From Bacteroidales bacterium M2 (GTDB taxonomy: Bacteria; Bacteroidota; Bacteroidia; Bacteroidales; Muribaculaceae), in NCBI GenBank assembly GCA_001689415.1, contig LUJM01000086.1, forward strand, positions 1 to 51,215: a stretch of DNA of 51,215 bases, in the 5' to 3' direction. The translations under genes were made by a program, and so were the position numbers. Shown one piece after another: positions 8,910 to 16,031 of this stretch. The notes beneath the pieces were generated by a model. It was given only the letters and a program-made list of their open reading frames with translations. It was not told where the DNA came from and searched no databases. The first letter of the stretch is position 1, and each line of letters opens with the position of its first letter.

Positions 8910-8951
8910 GTTCTGGTTGTTCTGTTTTATGGTTGAATTTATTATAGTGTG

Positions 8952-8959
8952 CAAAATTA
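8952..8959 (-). promoter_or_regulatory. Promoter -7 box of glyQS
   Basis: TAATTTTG on the minus strand, 43 bases upstream of the chosen ATG, fits TAnnTTTG. It lies inside the upstream in-frame extension of glyQS and argues against a longer protein. Confidence 0.55.
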
Positions 8960-9022
8960 CACATTTTAATCCAAACATTAAGCCTTCACCCCTTAAAAAA
9001 CTATAAATCCCTCGCTGTGGGA

Positions 9023-9061
9023 TAAAAAGCAAGGCCGCGGATGTTTGTTTCCGTGGCCTTG
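9023..9061 (-). terminator. Terminator after the C39-peptidase gene
   Basis: CAAGGCCGCGG (9030-9040) pairs with CCGTGGCCTTG (9051-9061), 11 bp with one G-T wobble and a 10-base loop. On the minus strand it is followed by CTTTTTATC. It closes the kinase/phosphatase gene block 20 bases after its last stop codon. Confidence 0.8.
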
Positions 9062-9080
9062 TGAGTGGGGCGGTTGCGGT

Positions 9081-10133
9081 TTAGCCACCGTATGTCATAT
9101 CGTTGATATCGTTCTGTATGTCGTTGGCCTGCTGCTGCCACATGGTGGCGCTGATATACATGCCGTCGTCCATGCACTGCTGATAGTGCTCAAGGGCTGA
9201 GTCGTGAAGGTCGTTGAGTGTGTCGAGGCGGTGCTGGTCGTAGGGGGTGGGGGCGCAGGCGAAATCCATGGGGGTGTCAAACGACGAAAAACCGAAGTTG
9301 TTGTACTCGAATTCGTAGGGATTCCACATCGGTGTCACCGGAGGAAAGAGGTTCATATCCCAAGCCGGTAAGTCGTAGGCTGTGAGCATGTTCTGGAAGT
9401 CCCAGTTAGATGAGTTGAAGCTGTAGGCATCAAACATGTTGTTGAGTGTACTGAGCTGGCTCGGGTCTATCTGGTGGCTGTAGGCCTGGAATTCGAGGAA
9501 GTCGTTGTAGGGAACGTTGGCTACGGCGGGCAGGTGCATGTCGGTAATACCGGCAGCTTCGAAATTGTTGATGCACGACGGTGTGGGAATGTCGGTCGTA
9601 ACCATAAAGTGCTGAGAGTCGCTCCACGCATCCATAAACTGGTCGAGAGGGTAGGGCTTGCATGCCTCGCCTGTGCCGGGGTCGGTAACGAGAACCATGG
9701 GGTTGTCGGGGTCGGTGTTGTCGATGCCGACTACAAGTAGCGCATGGTCTACTTCATTGCCGAAAAAGAGGTCTTTGAGCCATTCGAGGATGCCGCCTTC
9801 CCATAGTTCGCTGCTGTCTACTGTCACGATTACCTGGTGCCCGTTGGCAAGATGGTCGGCTATGTCGTATACGTTGGCATCGATGTGCTGCGTAACAGGG
9901 ATTCCGGCCTCGGCAATGAGACGGCCTATGTCGATTAGCTGAGTGCCACTACCGTCGCCGGTGTACCAACCGTTTTGCATCGACAGTTGCACCAATTCTT
10001 CCTCGCTAACGTTGATACCGTACTCTTTCAGTATGAGTTGCTGCGACTTGATAGCGCAAGTGTCTTCGGCATGTTGCTGATATATGTTGTCGGGATTGCC
10101 GACAAAGCCGTTGATATTGAGTTTGTCTGCCAT
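9081..10133 (-). CDS. C39-like (papain-fold) cysteine peptidase, cytoplasmic
   Basis: The 350-residue protein has an N-terminal papain-like domain of the C39/C39-like type. It shows a probable oxyanion Gln20 and nucleophile Cys26 in QQHAEDTCAIKSQ, His130 in EVDHALLVVGID, and Asp151 in VTDPGTGEACKP, followed by the usual DQFMDAWSDSQHFMV end strand. Residues about 190-350 are a separate region rich in Asn, Asp and aromatic residues (many N, Y, F, P and DF/NF pairs) that I cannot assign. There is no signal peptide, no TM helix and no bacteriocin-exporter domain, so this is not a classical C39 exporter peptidase. It is the last gene of the kinase/PP2C/Hsp70-FHA run, 28 bases after the PP2C gene, and is a plausible output enzyme of that pathway. 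The substrate is unknown. Confidence 0.8.
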   Translation of the reverse strand: MADKLNINGFVGNPDNIYQQHAEDTCAIKSQQLILKEYGINVSEEELVQLSMQNGWYTGDGSGTQLIDIGRLIAEAGIPVTQHIDANVYDIADHLANGHQVIVTVDSSELWEGGILEWLKDLFFGNEVDHALLVVGIDNTDPDNPMVLVTDPGTGEACKPYPLDQFMDAWSDSQHFMVTTDIPTPSCINNFEAAGITDMHLPAVANVPYNDFLEFQAYSHQIDPSQLSTLNNMFDAYSFNSSNWDFQNMLTAYDLPAWDMNLFPPVTPMWNPYEFEYNNFGFSSFDTPMDFACAPTPYDQHRLDTLNDLHDSALEHYQQCMDDGMYISATMWQQQANDIQNDINDMTYGG

Positions 10134-10160
10134 GATTCTGGGGGTGTTTTATTTCTTTGT

Positions 10161-11186
10161 TTAATCTACGTCTGTACCACGGATTTTTCGCCTAAGTTTT
10201 TTTATTCCTTCTTCAAAAAAGGCAAGCCCATGGTCTAATGTGTTGCAAATACGACATGTAGAGCGACGAGAAATCTCGTGTCCGCAATTGGGGCAGAACC
10301 GAGAGCACTCTTCGAGTGCAGTGCCGCAGTTGGGGCAGTAGACCGTTTGGTTGCATGCGTCGGCGTTGTTTGTAGTCTCGCTCTCTGTTTCTGCGTCGCT
10401 TTCGCGTTGATGCTCAGTTGCTTCGTTGATGTCGCACACTTCTATGTTGGCTTCGTCCTGGCTCAGACGGGCTATAATGGCCGTATTGTTGTCGCTCGAC
10501 GATGCGTCGCACTGGCGGCGGATTGCATCGGCGGCATCGTCGAAGTCAAATGCTACTATCGATTCTTCCAACTGCTTGTCGCGCAGGCAGTCGCTTACGC
10601 CGTCGCTGCATAGCAGCAGGGTGTCGCCGTTTTCTACAATCAGTTCGTCGATATCGGCATCGATATGGGTGCGGTCGGCTGTCATCGCTCGCGTGATGAT
10701 ATTCTTGTACGGACTGTTGAACGCTTCTTCTTCGGTAAGGATGCCGTTGATAACCGCCTCGGCCACTCGTGAATGGTCGATTGTGCGGAATTTTACACGT
10801 CCGTCAGCACCGAAAAGGTAGGCTCTGCTGTCGCCTATATGCCCTATTATCAGGCGCATTTTATTGAATACCGCCACTACCAGCGTGGTACCCATGGTAC
10901 GTTCGTTGTCGATGATATTGTGGCTGTGGAGTATTTCAGAAGCGCAGTCAACGGCTTTTTGCACGTCGCCGGCGGTGTATTCATCGCAATTTAGCCCGGT
11001 AAGGTATTGATACACAGCCTCGGCTACAGTCTGTGATGCTACTTCGCCGTGGCCGTGGCCACCCATACCGTCGCAGAGTACGAGTACCCGGTCGGATGTT
11101 GTGGGTGTTTCCGGTGCAAGCCAGTCTTCCTGGTTGTTGCGTGGTCCGAGTTGTCGGAAGGAGGAGATTGCTTCTATACGGATCAT
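10161..11186 (-). CDS. PP2C-type Ser/Thr phosphatase with C-terminal zinc ribbon
   Basis: This is a 341-residue metal-dependent phosphatase of the PPM/PP2C (Stp1-like) type that removes phosphate from Ser/Thr. The metal and catalytic residues are intact: NNQED (Asp21), LCDGMGGHGHG (Asp39), GHIGDSRAYLF, LLLCSDGVSDCL and SSDNNTAIIARL (about 225-240). A Glu/Thr-rich linker leads to a CxxC...CxxC zinc ribbon (CPNCGTALEECSRFCPNCG, about 285-305) and then a further CRIC motif. The ribbon is of the same class as those on the kinase and small proteins of this block, which suggests a shared docking partner. It is the natural antagonist of the kinase encoded at 11675-12898. No TM helix is seen. Confidence 0.9.
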   Translation of the reverse strand: MIRIEAISSFRQLGPRNNQEDWLAPETPTTSDRVLVLCDGMGGHGHGEVASQTVAEAVYQYLTGLNCDEYTAGDVQKAVDCASEILHSHNIIDNERTMGTTLVVAVFNKMRLIIGHIGDSRAYLFGADGRVKFRTIDHSRVAEAVINGILTEEEAFNSPYKNIITRAMTADRTHIDADIDELIVENGDTLLLCSDGVSDCLRDKQLEESIVAFDFDDAADAIRRQCDASSSDNNTAIIARLSQDEANIEVCDINEATEHQRESDAETESETTNNADACNQTVYCPNCGTALEECSRFCPNCGHEISRRSTCRICNTLDHGLAFFEEGIKKLRRKIRGTDVD

Positions 11187-11204
11187 GATTGTTTTAGTTG
11201 GATG

Positions 11205-11420
11205 TTAAAGGAGATGATTGCAGTGTATGCAACGGTATGTCGTTTGGTCGTCCCTGAGCCAGATGCGTCTACCGCAGTGGGGGCAGTTTGTAGGGCCGCT
11301 CTTGTAATTCCCCGGTCGGCGGAACGACGGTTGGTTTATTCGGCGGCCACAGTGTCGGCAATATTGGGCCTCTTCTGAGTTGTCGATTCCGCACTCCCGG
11401 CATTTGATTCGCGTTGCCAT
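11205..11420 (-). CDS. Small double zinc-ribbon protein
   Basis: The 71-residue protein is made almost entirely of two four-cysteine zinc ribbons: CRECGIDNSEEAQYCRHCG (about 8-26) and a second with CPHCG, RIWLRDDQTTYRC and CIHC (about 46-68). The second closely matches the last ribbon of the neighbouring kinase (KIWLRADGMTKFCIHCG), so they likely arose by duplication and may bind the same partner. The start codon overlaps the stop of the upstream gene by one base (TAATG), indicating translational coupling. It is a stand-alone adaptor candidate; the function is not known. Confidence 0.8.
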   Translation of the reverse strand: MATRIKCRECGIDNSEEAQYCRHCGRRINQPSFRRPGNYKSGPTNCPHCGRRIWLRDDQTTYRCIHCNHLL

Positions 11421-11668
11421 TAGCTGAATATGAGTTGGATGAGTTTATAGAGCGCGTAGCCAACCGCGGGTGTCGACAACCAAGCCCAGCCCGACGAGGA
11501 GCTGCTGTCGGAACTGCTGCTGCTCGAGCTGCTTTTGCTGCTACTTGTTGACGAACCAGAGGATGAGGCTGCTGTATACTGCTGAAATTTATTGCCACAG
11601 TTGCGGCAGAATTTTGCTGTCGGTGGGTTGCTCGTGCCGCATTGTTTACATTTCTTGTCGCTTGCCAT
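11420..11668 (-). CDS. Small zinc-ribbon protein with Ser linker and C-terminal hydrophobic segment
   Basis: The 82-residue protein has an N-terminal zinc ribbon (CKQCGTSNPPTAKFCRNCG, about 7-25). A low-complexity linker of about 30 residues, nearly all Ser, follows (about 34-60), then a hydrophobic C-terminal segment (WAWLSTPAVGYALYKLIQLI) that could insert into or lie on the membrane. It could tether a ribbon-binding complex to the membrane. It starts six bases after the kinase gene and is coupled to the next small gene. Function is unknown. Confidence 0.75.
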   Translation of the reverse strand: MASDKKCKQCGTSNPPTAKFCRNCGNKFQQYTAASSSGSSTSSSKSSSSSSSSDSSSSSGWAWLSTPAVGYALYKLIQLIFS

Positions 11669-11674
11669 AGGGTG

Positions 11675-12898
11675 CTAAAGGTTTAGTTTTGTGCCACAGT
11701 GGATGCAGAATTTTGTCATACCGTCGGCGCGGAGCCATATCTTCTTGCCACACCTCGGATTAGGGCAGGTAATGGTAGTCTTAGATTCCGTTTTTTTTAG
11801 AGTCCTGCCGCAATGTACGCAGAATTGATAGCGCTTGTCGGTCTGTTTGTGGCAGTTTGGACATTCTACCGTTTCCGGATTCGGTGTTGGGGCCGGGGCC
11901 GGTTTCAGGCTCATGCCACAGTTCGTGCAAAATTTATACCTCGAGCTGACTGTTTTGTGGCAATGCTGACACTCCACAGTATCAGGTTTCGGCTCGGGCT
12001 TCGGCTTGGGCTTTGAAACCGGTGTGCCGCAGTAAGGACATACCTTAAATGATGCATCAAGCATTCGTCCGCAGCCGGGGTTGGTGCATTTGATTTGGGC
12101 CGTCTGAGCCTCGTTTTCAATGGCACTTTCTACTTCCTTGAAACTCTGATAGCGTTTCTTGGGCGCTTGCTGGGTGCACTTGTCGATTATAGGCCCAAAG
12201 AGCGGATCGTTGACGGTTGCATCGGGGTCGGTAGTGCCGGTGAGTAGGAAATGAAGGGTCTGACCGAACGAGAAGATGTCCGACGCGAAGGTGAGCTTGC
12301 CGCCGACCTGCTGCTCGGGCGATGAAAAGGCAAGTGTGCCCTTAAATGTGGTTTGGCCCGTAGTGGTCATCATGGTCACATTTTGAGCGCCTTCTACTAT
12401 GGTGGCGTTGTCGCCCACGACCTTGGCGATACCGAAGTCGATGATTTTGATATAACCGTCGACGGTACGGAACAGGTTCGAGGGCTTAAGGTCGAGGTGC
12501 AGTATATTTTTGCTGTGTGCATGTATCATGCCCTTGCAAATCTGGAGTGCGATTCTCTTGACTACGTCGGGTTTGAGACCCTGGCCGCCGTTGCGTTTGT
12601 CGATATAGCTCTGCAGGTCCATACCGTCGAGCCATTCCATTTCGAGCACGGTAACTGTGCGGCCGTCGCTCATTTGGTAGGGGTATGCGTCGTGGATGTT
12701 GACAATGTTGGCGTGATTGAGATTCGACTGCACACTGATTTCGTTGAGGAACATGGCCGATAACTTCGGGTTGTTTGCCACCTTGTCGGGCTGCAACAAC
12801 TTGAAGGCCTTGCGGAAATTGCCTTTGCGGCCCTGATAGACCATGGCCATGCCGCCTCGGTGTGGCGGCTCTACTAATTCAAATCCTTTGATATTCAT
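11675..12898 (-). CDS. Ser/Thr protein kinase with four C-terminal zinc ribbons
   Basis: This 407-residue Hanks-type kinase has a glycine loop near 14-20 (HRGGMAMVYQG), catalytic Lys33 (AFKLL), alpha-C Glu53, HLDLKPSN with Asp136, Lys138 and Asn141, and DFG at 154-156. TLAFSSPEQ takes the place of the usual APE segment, and DIFSFGQTLHFLLTG follows. All key residues are present, so activity is expected. After a linker the C terminus has four zinc ribbons (about 268-290, 305-328, 343-365 and 378-402) separated by Pro/Lys-rich linkers. The final ribbon resembles the small protein at 11205-11420. There is no TM or PASTA domain, so unlike typical PknB kinases it is cytoplasmic. It lies three bases after the Hsp70-FHA gene, and its phosphorylated targets may be read by that FHA domain. 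Confidence 0.92.
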   Translation of the reverse strand: MNIKGFELVEPPHRGGMAMVYQGRKGNFRKAFKLLQPDKVANNPKLSAMFLNEISVQSNLNHANIVNIHDAYPYQMSDGRTVTVLEMEWLDGMDLQSYIDKRNGGQGLKPDVVKRIALQICKGMIHAHSKNILHLDLKPSNLFRTVDGYIKIIDFGIAKVVGDNATIVEGAQNVTMMTTTGQTTFKGTLAFSSPEQQVGGKLTFASDIFSFGQTLHFLLTGTTDPDATVNDPLFGPIIDKCTQQAPKKRYQSFKEVESAIENEAQTAQIKCTNPGCGRMLDASFKVCPYCGTPVSKPKPKPEPKPDTVECQHCHKTVSSRYKFCTNCGMSLKPAPAPTPNPETVECPNCHKQTDKRYQFCVHCGRTLKKTESKTTITCPNPRCGKKIWLRADGMTKFCIHCGTKLNL

Positions 12899-12901
12899 TG
12901 T

Positions 12902-14302
12902 CTAAGATTTTGTTTCAAGGATAAAGATTGTCTTTCCGGCGCATATCTGGGCCCCGTTGTGTATCGACGCTTTGTCGCGACAAAAAGGTACGTATCGAGG
13001 GTCGAGGGCCTCGCTGCCGTTGAGCATAGTCGGGCTCGACTGGCTGATGCTGCGAAGGGTGTACTCGTAGTCGTTGCCCTTGGGTAGAACCTCGATAGTG
13101 AAGTGCTCGCGGCTCATGTAGCGGTCGTCGAACGAGAAGTCATTGCTGCTCTGACGGCCAAAGGTGTTCATGCCTTCGCGGAGCTGTATCTTGCGACTGC
13201 CCTGAAGCAAGTAGCCTATAGGCGGGCGCTTGGGGCCGCCTATCTTTGTGGCGATACCGCCAAGGCATGTGGCAAAGAGGTGGCTGTAGCTGTCGTTAGC
13301 ACCCTGCATGGTGCGCACTATCTTCACCCCGGAGGCATTGTGCGACTGCAGGTGAGGCTCGAGCATGTCCTTGATGAGAGGTATCGCCGTCGAGCCGCCC
13401 ACAAATAGTATCTGTTTGATATCCTGCCATTTGCGACCTGCTGTAGTTACCACATTGTCGCAGGCCTCGAGGGTGAGGCTTATCATGGGGCGGATAAGTT
13501 CGTTGAATGTGCTACGGTCGAGGGTAAAGCTCTTGCCGTTGGTCATAATCTGGGTTGCCGTATTTTCAATCGATAGTGTTTCTTTGAGGCGGCGGCAGGC
13601 TTGATAATCAGCGAGTTTGTCGGCACGTGCAAGGGGTGTGCCGGCCTCGCGCATGGCGGCGGCAACATGCTTGTAGACAGCGGCATCGAAGAATTGACCG
13701 CCACATCTCACACCGCCCTCGCCAAGAATATGCGGCGCGTCTGTCATGTCGATTAGCACCGGGTCGAATGTGCCGCCGCCAAGGTCGTAGACAAGCGACA
13801 GACCCTCAATCTTTTGCCCTGTGATATACGCATAGTGACTTGCTGCCGCATGCGGCTCGGGCATAAACTCTACGGTAGAGAATCCGGCCAAGGCTGCCGC
13901 ACGGCGCATCACTTCCTTGCGTGGGTCGCTGGCAGTATAGATAGCAGGTATGGTGATTAGCGCATTAGTAAGAGGGGTATTGTTGTTTTCGAGAGCCGCC
14001 GCCTTGGCCACAAAGCGCAGTATCTCGGCCACAATATCATCGTAGCTGTGACCGTTGATGTCGACCGGGTCGGCAATCTGGAGCTTGAATTCCTGTTGGA
14101 AGAACTCCGGAAAACGGTCGCGCAAAGGTTCGGCATTTTGGCAAACCTGTATCTCTCCCGATTCGAGCACACAGGCCACCGTCGGGAAAAACGATGAGTT
14201 ACCGTAGCTCACAAGATGAGGCTTACCGCCAACTAAAAACGCCGCCGCAGTATTACAAGTGCCAAAATCAATACAAAGCCAATGGTTTTTAGATGAGTCC
14301 AT
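12902..14302 (-). CDS. Hsp70-like ATPase fused to FHA domain
   Basis: The 466-residue protein joins a DnaK/actin-fold ATPase domain to a forkhead-associated domain. ATPase motifs are CIDFGTCNTAAAF (phosphate 1, about 10-22), LVYDLGGGTFDPV (phosphate 2, about 175-187) and ILFVGGSTAIPLIKDML (adenosine, about 300-316). The Hsp70 substrate-binding domain is absent. Instead residues about 375-460 form an FHA domain with FGR, SREHF and a following LNG, which binds phosphothreonine peptides. Together with the adjacent kinase and phosphatase this suggests an ATP-driven machine recruited to phosphorylated partners. There is no signal peptide. It starts eight bases after the zinc-ribbon membrane protein gene. 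The domain calls are firm; the substrate is unknown. Confidence 0.92.
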   Translation of the reverse strand: MDSSKNHWLCIDFGTCNTAAAFLVGGKPHLVSYGNSSFFPTVACVLESGEIQVCQNAEPLRDRFPEFFQQEFKLQIADPVDINGHSYDDIVAEILRFVAKAAALENNNTPLTNALITIPAIYTASDPRKEVMRRAAALAGFSTVEFMPEPHAAASHYAYITGQKIEGLSLVYDLGGGTFDPVLIDMTDAPHILGEGGVRCGGQFFDAAVYKHVAAAMREAGTPLARADKLADYQACRRLKETLSIENTATQIMTNGKSFTLDRSTFNELIRPMISLTLEACDNVVTTAGRKWQDIKQILFVGGSTAIPLIKDMLEPHLQSHNASGVKIVRTMQGANDSYSHLFATCLGGIATKIGGPKRPPIGYLLQGSRKIQLREGMNTFGRQSSNDFSFDDRYMSREHFTIEVLPKGNDYEYTLRSISQSSPTMLNGSEALDPRYVPFCRDKASIHNGAQICAGKTIFILETKS

Positions 14303-14310
14303 AATAATCT

Positions 14311-14964
14311 TTATCTTAATTGGTTGCCGAAGATGTCGATATCGTAAGTCTCGCTGCCTTTGGTCACGGTGAGTATTCGGTTCGGTTCTCGCCAGGCGAT
14401 TTCATCGTATTGTGCCGGTATGGCGACTTTGAACTCCGTCACATTCATCACGCCAAACTTACTATCCTTGACGAAGAAAACATAATTAGGGTGCTTCTTC
14501 GTTCCGCCATATTTATAGGCCTGTATATAGTCGGCAATGGTCTGCAATGTGGGCTTGATATTCTTGTTGAAATTATCCAATTTGCCTTTTGACCGTTTAA
14601 CTATAAAAAAGAAGATAATAGCAATAGGTAAGGATATACCAAATATCATTAAAGATAAACCGCCGTCAGGGTGGTGATAAAAGTCATTTATGCCAAAAAG
14701 GGTGATGCTAATTATAATGCCAATAATGCTTCCTACGAGATAAAATAAAATAAAAAAACTAAATATTAATAGGCACAAATAAATTGATTTGTAATTAGAT
14801 TTCCAAGAATAAATAGATGTCGGCTCAAGTTTTAATTCGGGATATTTCTGCATCATGGATGATGCTGTAGTCGTTTGTAGCGAGGTCCCGCAGGCTGCGC
14901 AAAACTGAGCACTTCCAGGATTGGAAGTTTGGCACATCGGGCAGATTTTAGGTTGGTTGCTCAT
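14311..14964 (-). CDS. Zinc-ribbon membrane protein with WG-like C-terminal segment
   Basis: The 217-residue protein begins with a zinc ribbon (CPMCQTSNPGSAQFCAACG, about 8-26). A linker and two hydrophobic helices follow (about 60-90 and 105-122). The C-terminal cytosolic part contains FGVMNVTEFKVAIPAQYDEI, which resembles one WG/beta-strand repeat. The ribbon places it with the other ribbon proteins of the block and the helices anchor it in the membrane. It is the first gene of the downstream run and lies just after the hairpin repeat of the transposase element. No clear TAnnTTTG box is visible between the two. Confidence 0.75.
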   Translation of the reverse strand: MSNQPKICPMCQTSNPGSAQFCAACGTSLQTTTASSMMQKYPELKLEPTSIYSWKSNYKSIYLCLLIFSFFILFYLVGSIIGIIISITLFGINDFYHHPDGGLSLMIFGISLPIAIIFFFIVKRSKGKLDNFNKNIKPTLQTIADYIQAYKYGGTKKHPNYVFFVKDSKFGVMNVTEFKVAIPAQYDEIAWREPNRILTVTKGSETYDIDIFGNQLR

Positions 14965-15008
14965 TTTATGTTATACTGGTTTATTAGTTTATCGGTGTTG
15001 AGGATAGA

Positions 15009-15240
15009 GAGTCCTCGGAGAGGACGATTTCGTGGTTAGCCCCACGATTCTTCGTGGGGTATGAGGGTGTACGGAGGGTTATCTGTCCTCGGAGAGGACG
15101 CTGTAGACATCATACGGCGTCCTCTCCGAGGACCGCTTGTATAGTACGCATTGACCATCCCCACGAAGAATCGTGGGGTTAACCATGATAACGTCGTCTC
15201 CGACGACTGTATGCGTGTAGCATTGTTGGCCAACCATGAT
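15009..15240. repeat. Six-hairpin dyad-symmetric repeat, left copy
   Basis: The 232-bp module is symmetric about base 15109. The outer hairpins are GTCCTCGGAGAGGAC (15011-15025) and GTCGTCTCCGACGAC (15193-15207). The middle hairpins have arms CCCCACGA/TCGTGGGG (15040-15059 and 15159-15178). The core is a perfect 17-bp inverted repeat (15085-15101 with 15117-15133) whose arms are themselves self-complementary. Corresponding elements lie at equal distances from the centre (59.5 and 91 bases). It is about 94% identical to the right copy by direct comparison (14 differences). It fills the 304-base gap 14965-15268; I see no coding sequence there. Confidence 0.9.
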
Positions 15241-15268
15241 GGCATCTCCGAGAACTGTTATATTGCTG

Positions 15269-15712
15269 TTATGTGAGTACTTTGTCATTCCAATCGATAT
15301 TAAGTTCGATGAATATTTGCTTCATTTCTTCTTCAAACGTTAGTTTCCTATGATGTTCTTTTTGATTTTTGATATATTCGATAACTTTATCTTTGTGCGA
15401 TTTGCTTACTGAAAAGCCATAGTACTCTTTACCCCAGCCTTCAAAGTATATGCTTTGACCGGATTTTTTAATCCATAGGCTTGAGTTCCTTTTCATTTCT
15501 CCACAAAATGAAGAAAGTGAAACCGAAGGATGTAGGTCTACTAACAAATGTATATGATTTTCAATTCCCCCAATACGTAATAGTTTACAGTTACGCTCCT
15601 TGCAAAATGACCATATATAGCGATACAAATCCTCGACATTAGACTGATTGAGAGTCTTACACCGACAGTAAGTGTTTATAACAATATGGTATAAGCAAGA
15701 AGTGGTACTCAT
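15269..15712 (-). CDS. IS200/IS605-type (Y1) transposase, possibly RAYT-like
   Basis: This 147-residue HUH-family single-strand transposase carries the HUH motif NHIHLLVDL (His53, His55). The catalytic tyrosine is probably Tyr113 in VIEYIKNQKEHH. It also has the Bacteroidetes-typical GWGKEYYGFSVSKSHKDKV and TFEEEM...LNIDWND tail. These enzymes cut and rejoin DNA at hairpins as a 5'-phosphotyrosine intermediate. There is no accessory tnpB. Length and motifs are intact, so it may be active. The hairpin repeats on both sides are its likely recognition sites (inference). Confidence 0.9.
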   Translation of the reverse strand: MSTTSCLYHIVINTYCRCKTLNQSNVEDLYRYIWSFCKERNCKLLRIGGIENHIHLLVDLHPSVSLSSFCGEMKRNSSLWIKKSGQSIYFEGWGKEYYGFSVSKSHKDKVIEYIKNQKEHHRKLTFEEEMKQIFIELNIDWNDKVLT

Positions 15713-15766
15713 AGAGGCTTTATTTGGGGGTATCCGGGGTGTTTGAACTTTTGTTGGACGGTAGTG

Positions 15767-15998
15767 GAGTCCTCGGAGAGGACGATTTCGTGGTTAGCCC
15801 CACGATTCTTCGTGGGGTATGAGGGTGGACGGAGGGATATCTGTCCTCGGAGAGGACGCTGTAGACATCATACGGCGTCCTCTCCGAGGACAGCATGTTT
15901 GGTGCGCTTTGGCCATCCCCACGAATAATCGTGGGGTTAACCATGATAACGTCGTCTCCGACGACTGTTTGCGTGTGGCGCTGTTGGCCAACCATGAT
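15767..15998. repeat. Six-hairpin dyad-symmetric repeat, right copy
   Basis: This is a same-orientation copy of 15009-15240. All six hairpins are preserved except that the loop/arm of the fourth carries one change (CCCCACGAATAATCGTGGGG). Most of the 14 differences cluster in the unpaired 15892-15913 stretch, so selection or gene conversion has kept the stems. It fills the gap between the transposase start and the second GTPase gene; no coding sequence is supported there. Confidence 0.9.
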
Positions 15999-16031
15999 AA
16001 TGTCCTCTTCGAGGATTTATATCTTCCGAAC

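Larger units (their letters stand above)
15009..15998. mobile_element. Y1 transposase unit bounded by two 232-bp palindromic repeats
   Basis: A single-gene IS200/RAYT-type transposase lies between two direct copies of a 232-bp hairpin-rich repeat (offset 758 bases). The arrangement recalls REP/BIME elements with their cognate REP-associated tyrosine transposase, or a solo IS200-like element whose ends have been duplicated. No target-site duplication is evident, as expected for HUH transposition. It occupies the gap between the dynamin pair and the zinc-ribbon/Hsp70/kinase genes, which are all in the same orientation. Confidence 0.7.

Noticed and set aside
7407..8936. Long plus-strand open frames opposite glyQS
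   Set aside because: They are antisense mirrors of a clear glycyl-tRNA synthetase, produced by codon bias; no family match and no promoter.
9081..10133. Bacteriocin exporter with C39 peptidase
   Set aside because: No TM or ABC ATPase domain is present; only the papain-like fold is shared.
15036..15288. Short open frames inside the left hairpin repeat
   Set aside because: They arise from the palindromic repeat sequence, occur equally in the right copy, and have no domain or start context.
15009..15998. CRISPR array
   Set aside because: The repeated hairpins are not regularly spaced direct repeats with unique spacers. They form two mirrored six-hairpin modules around a transposase, and no cas gene is present.
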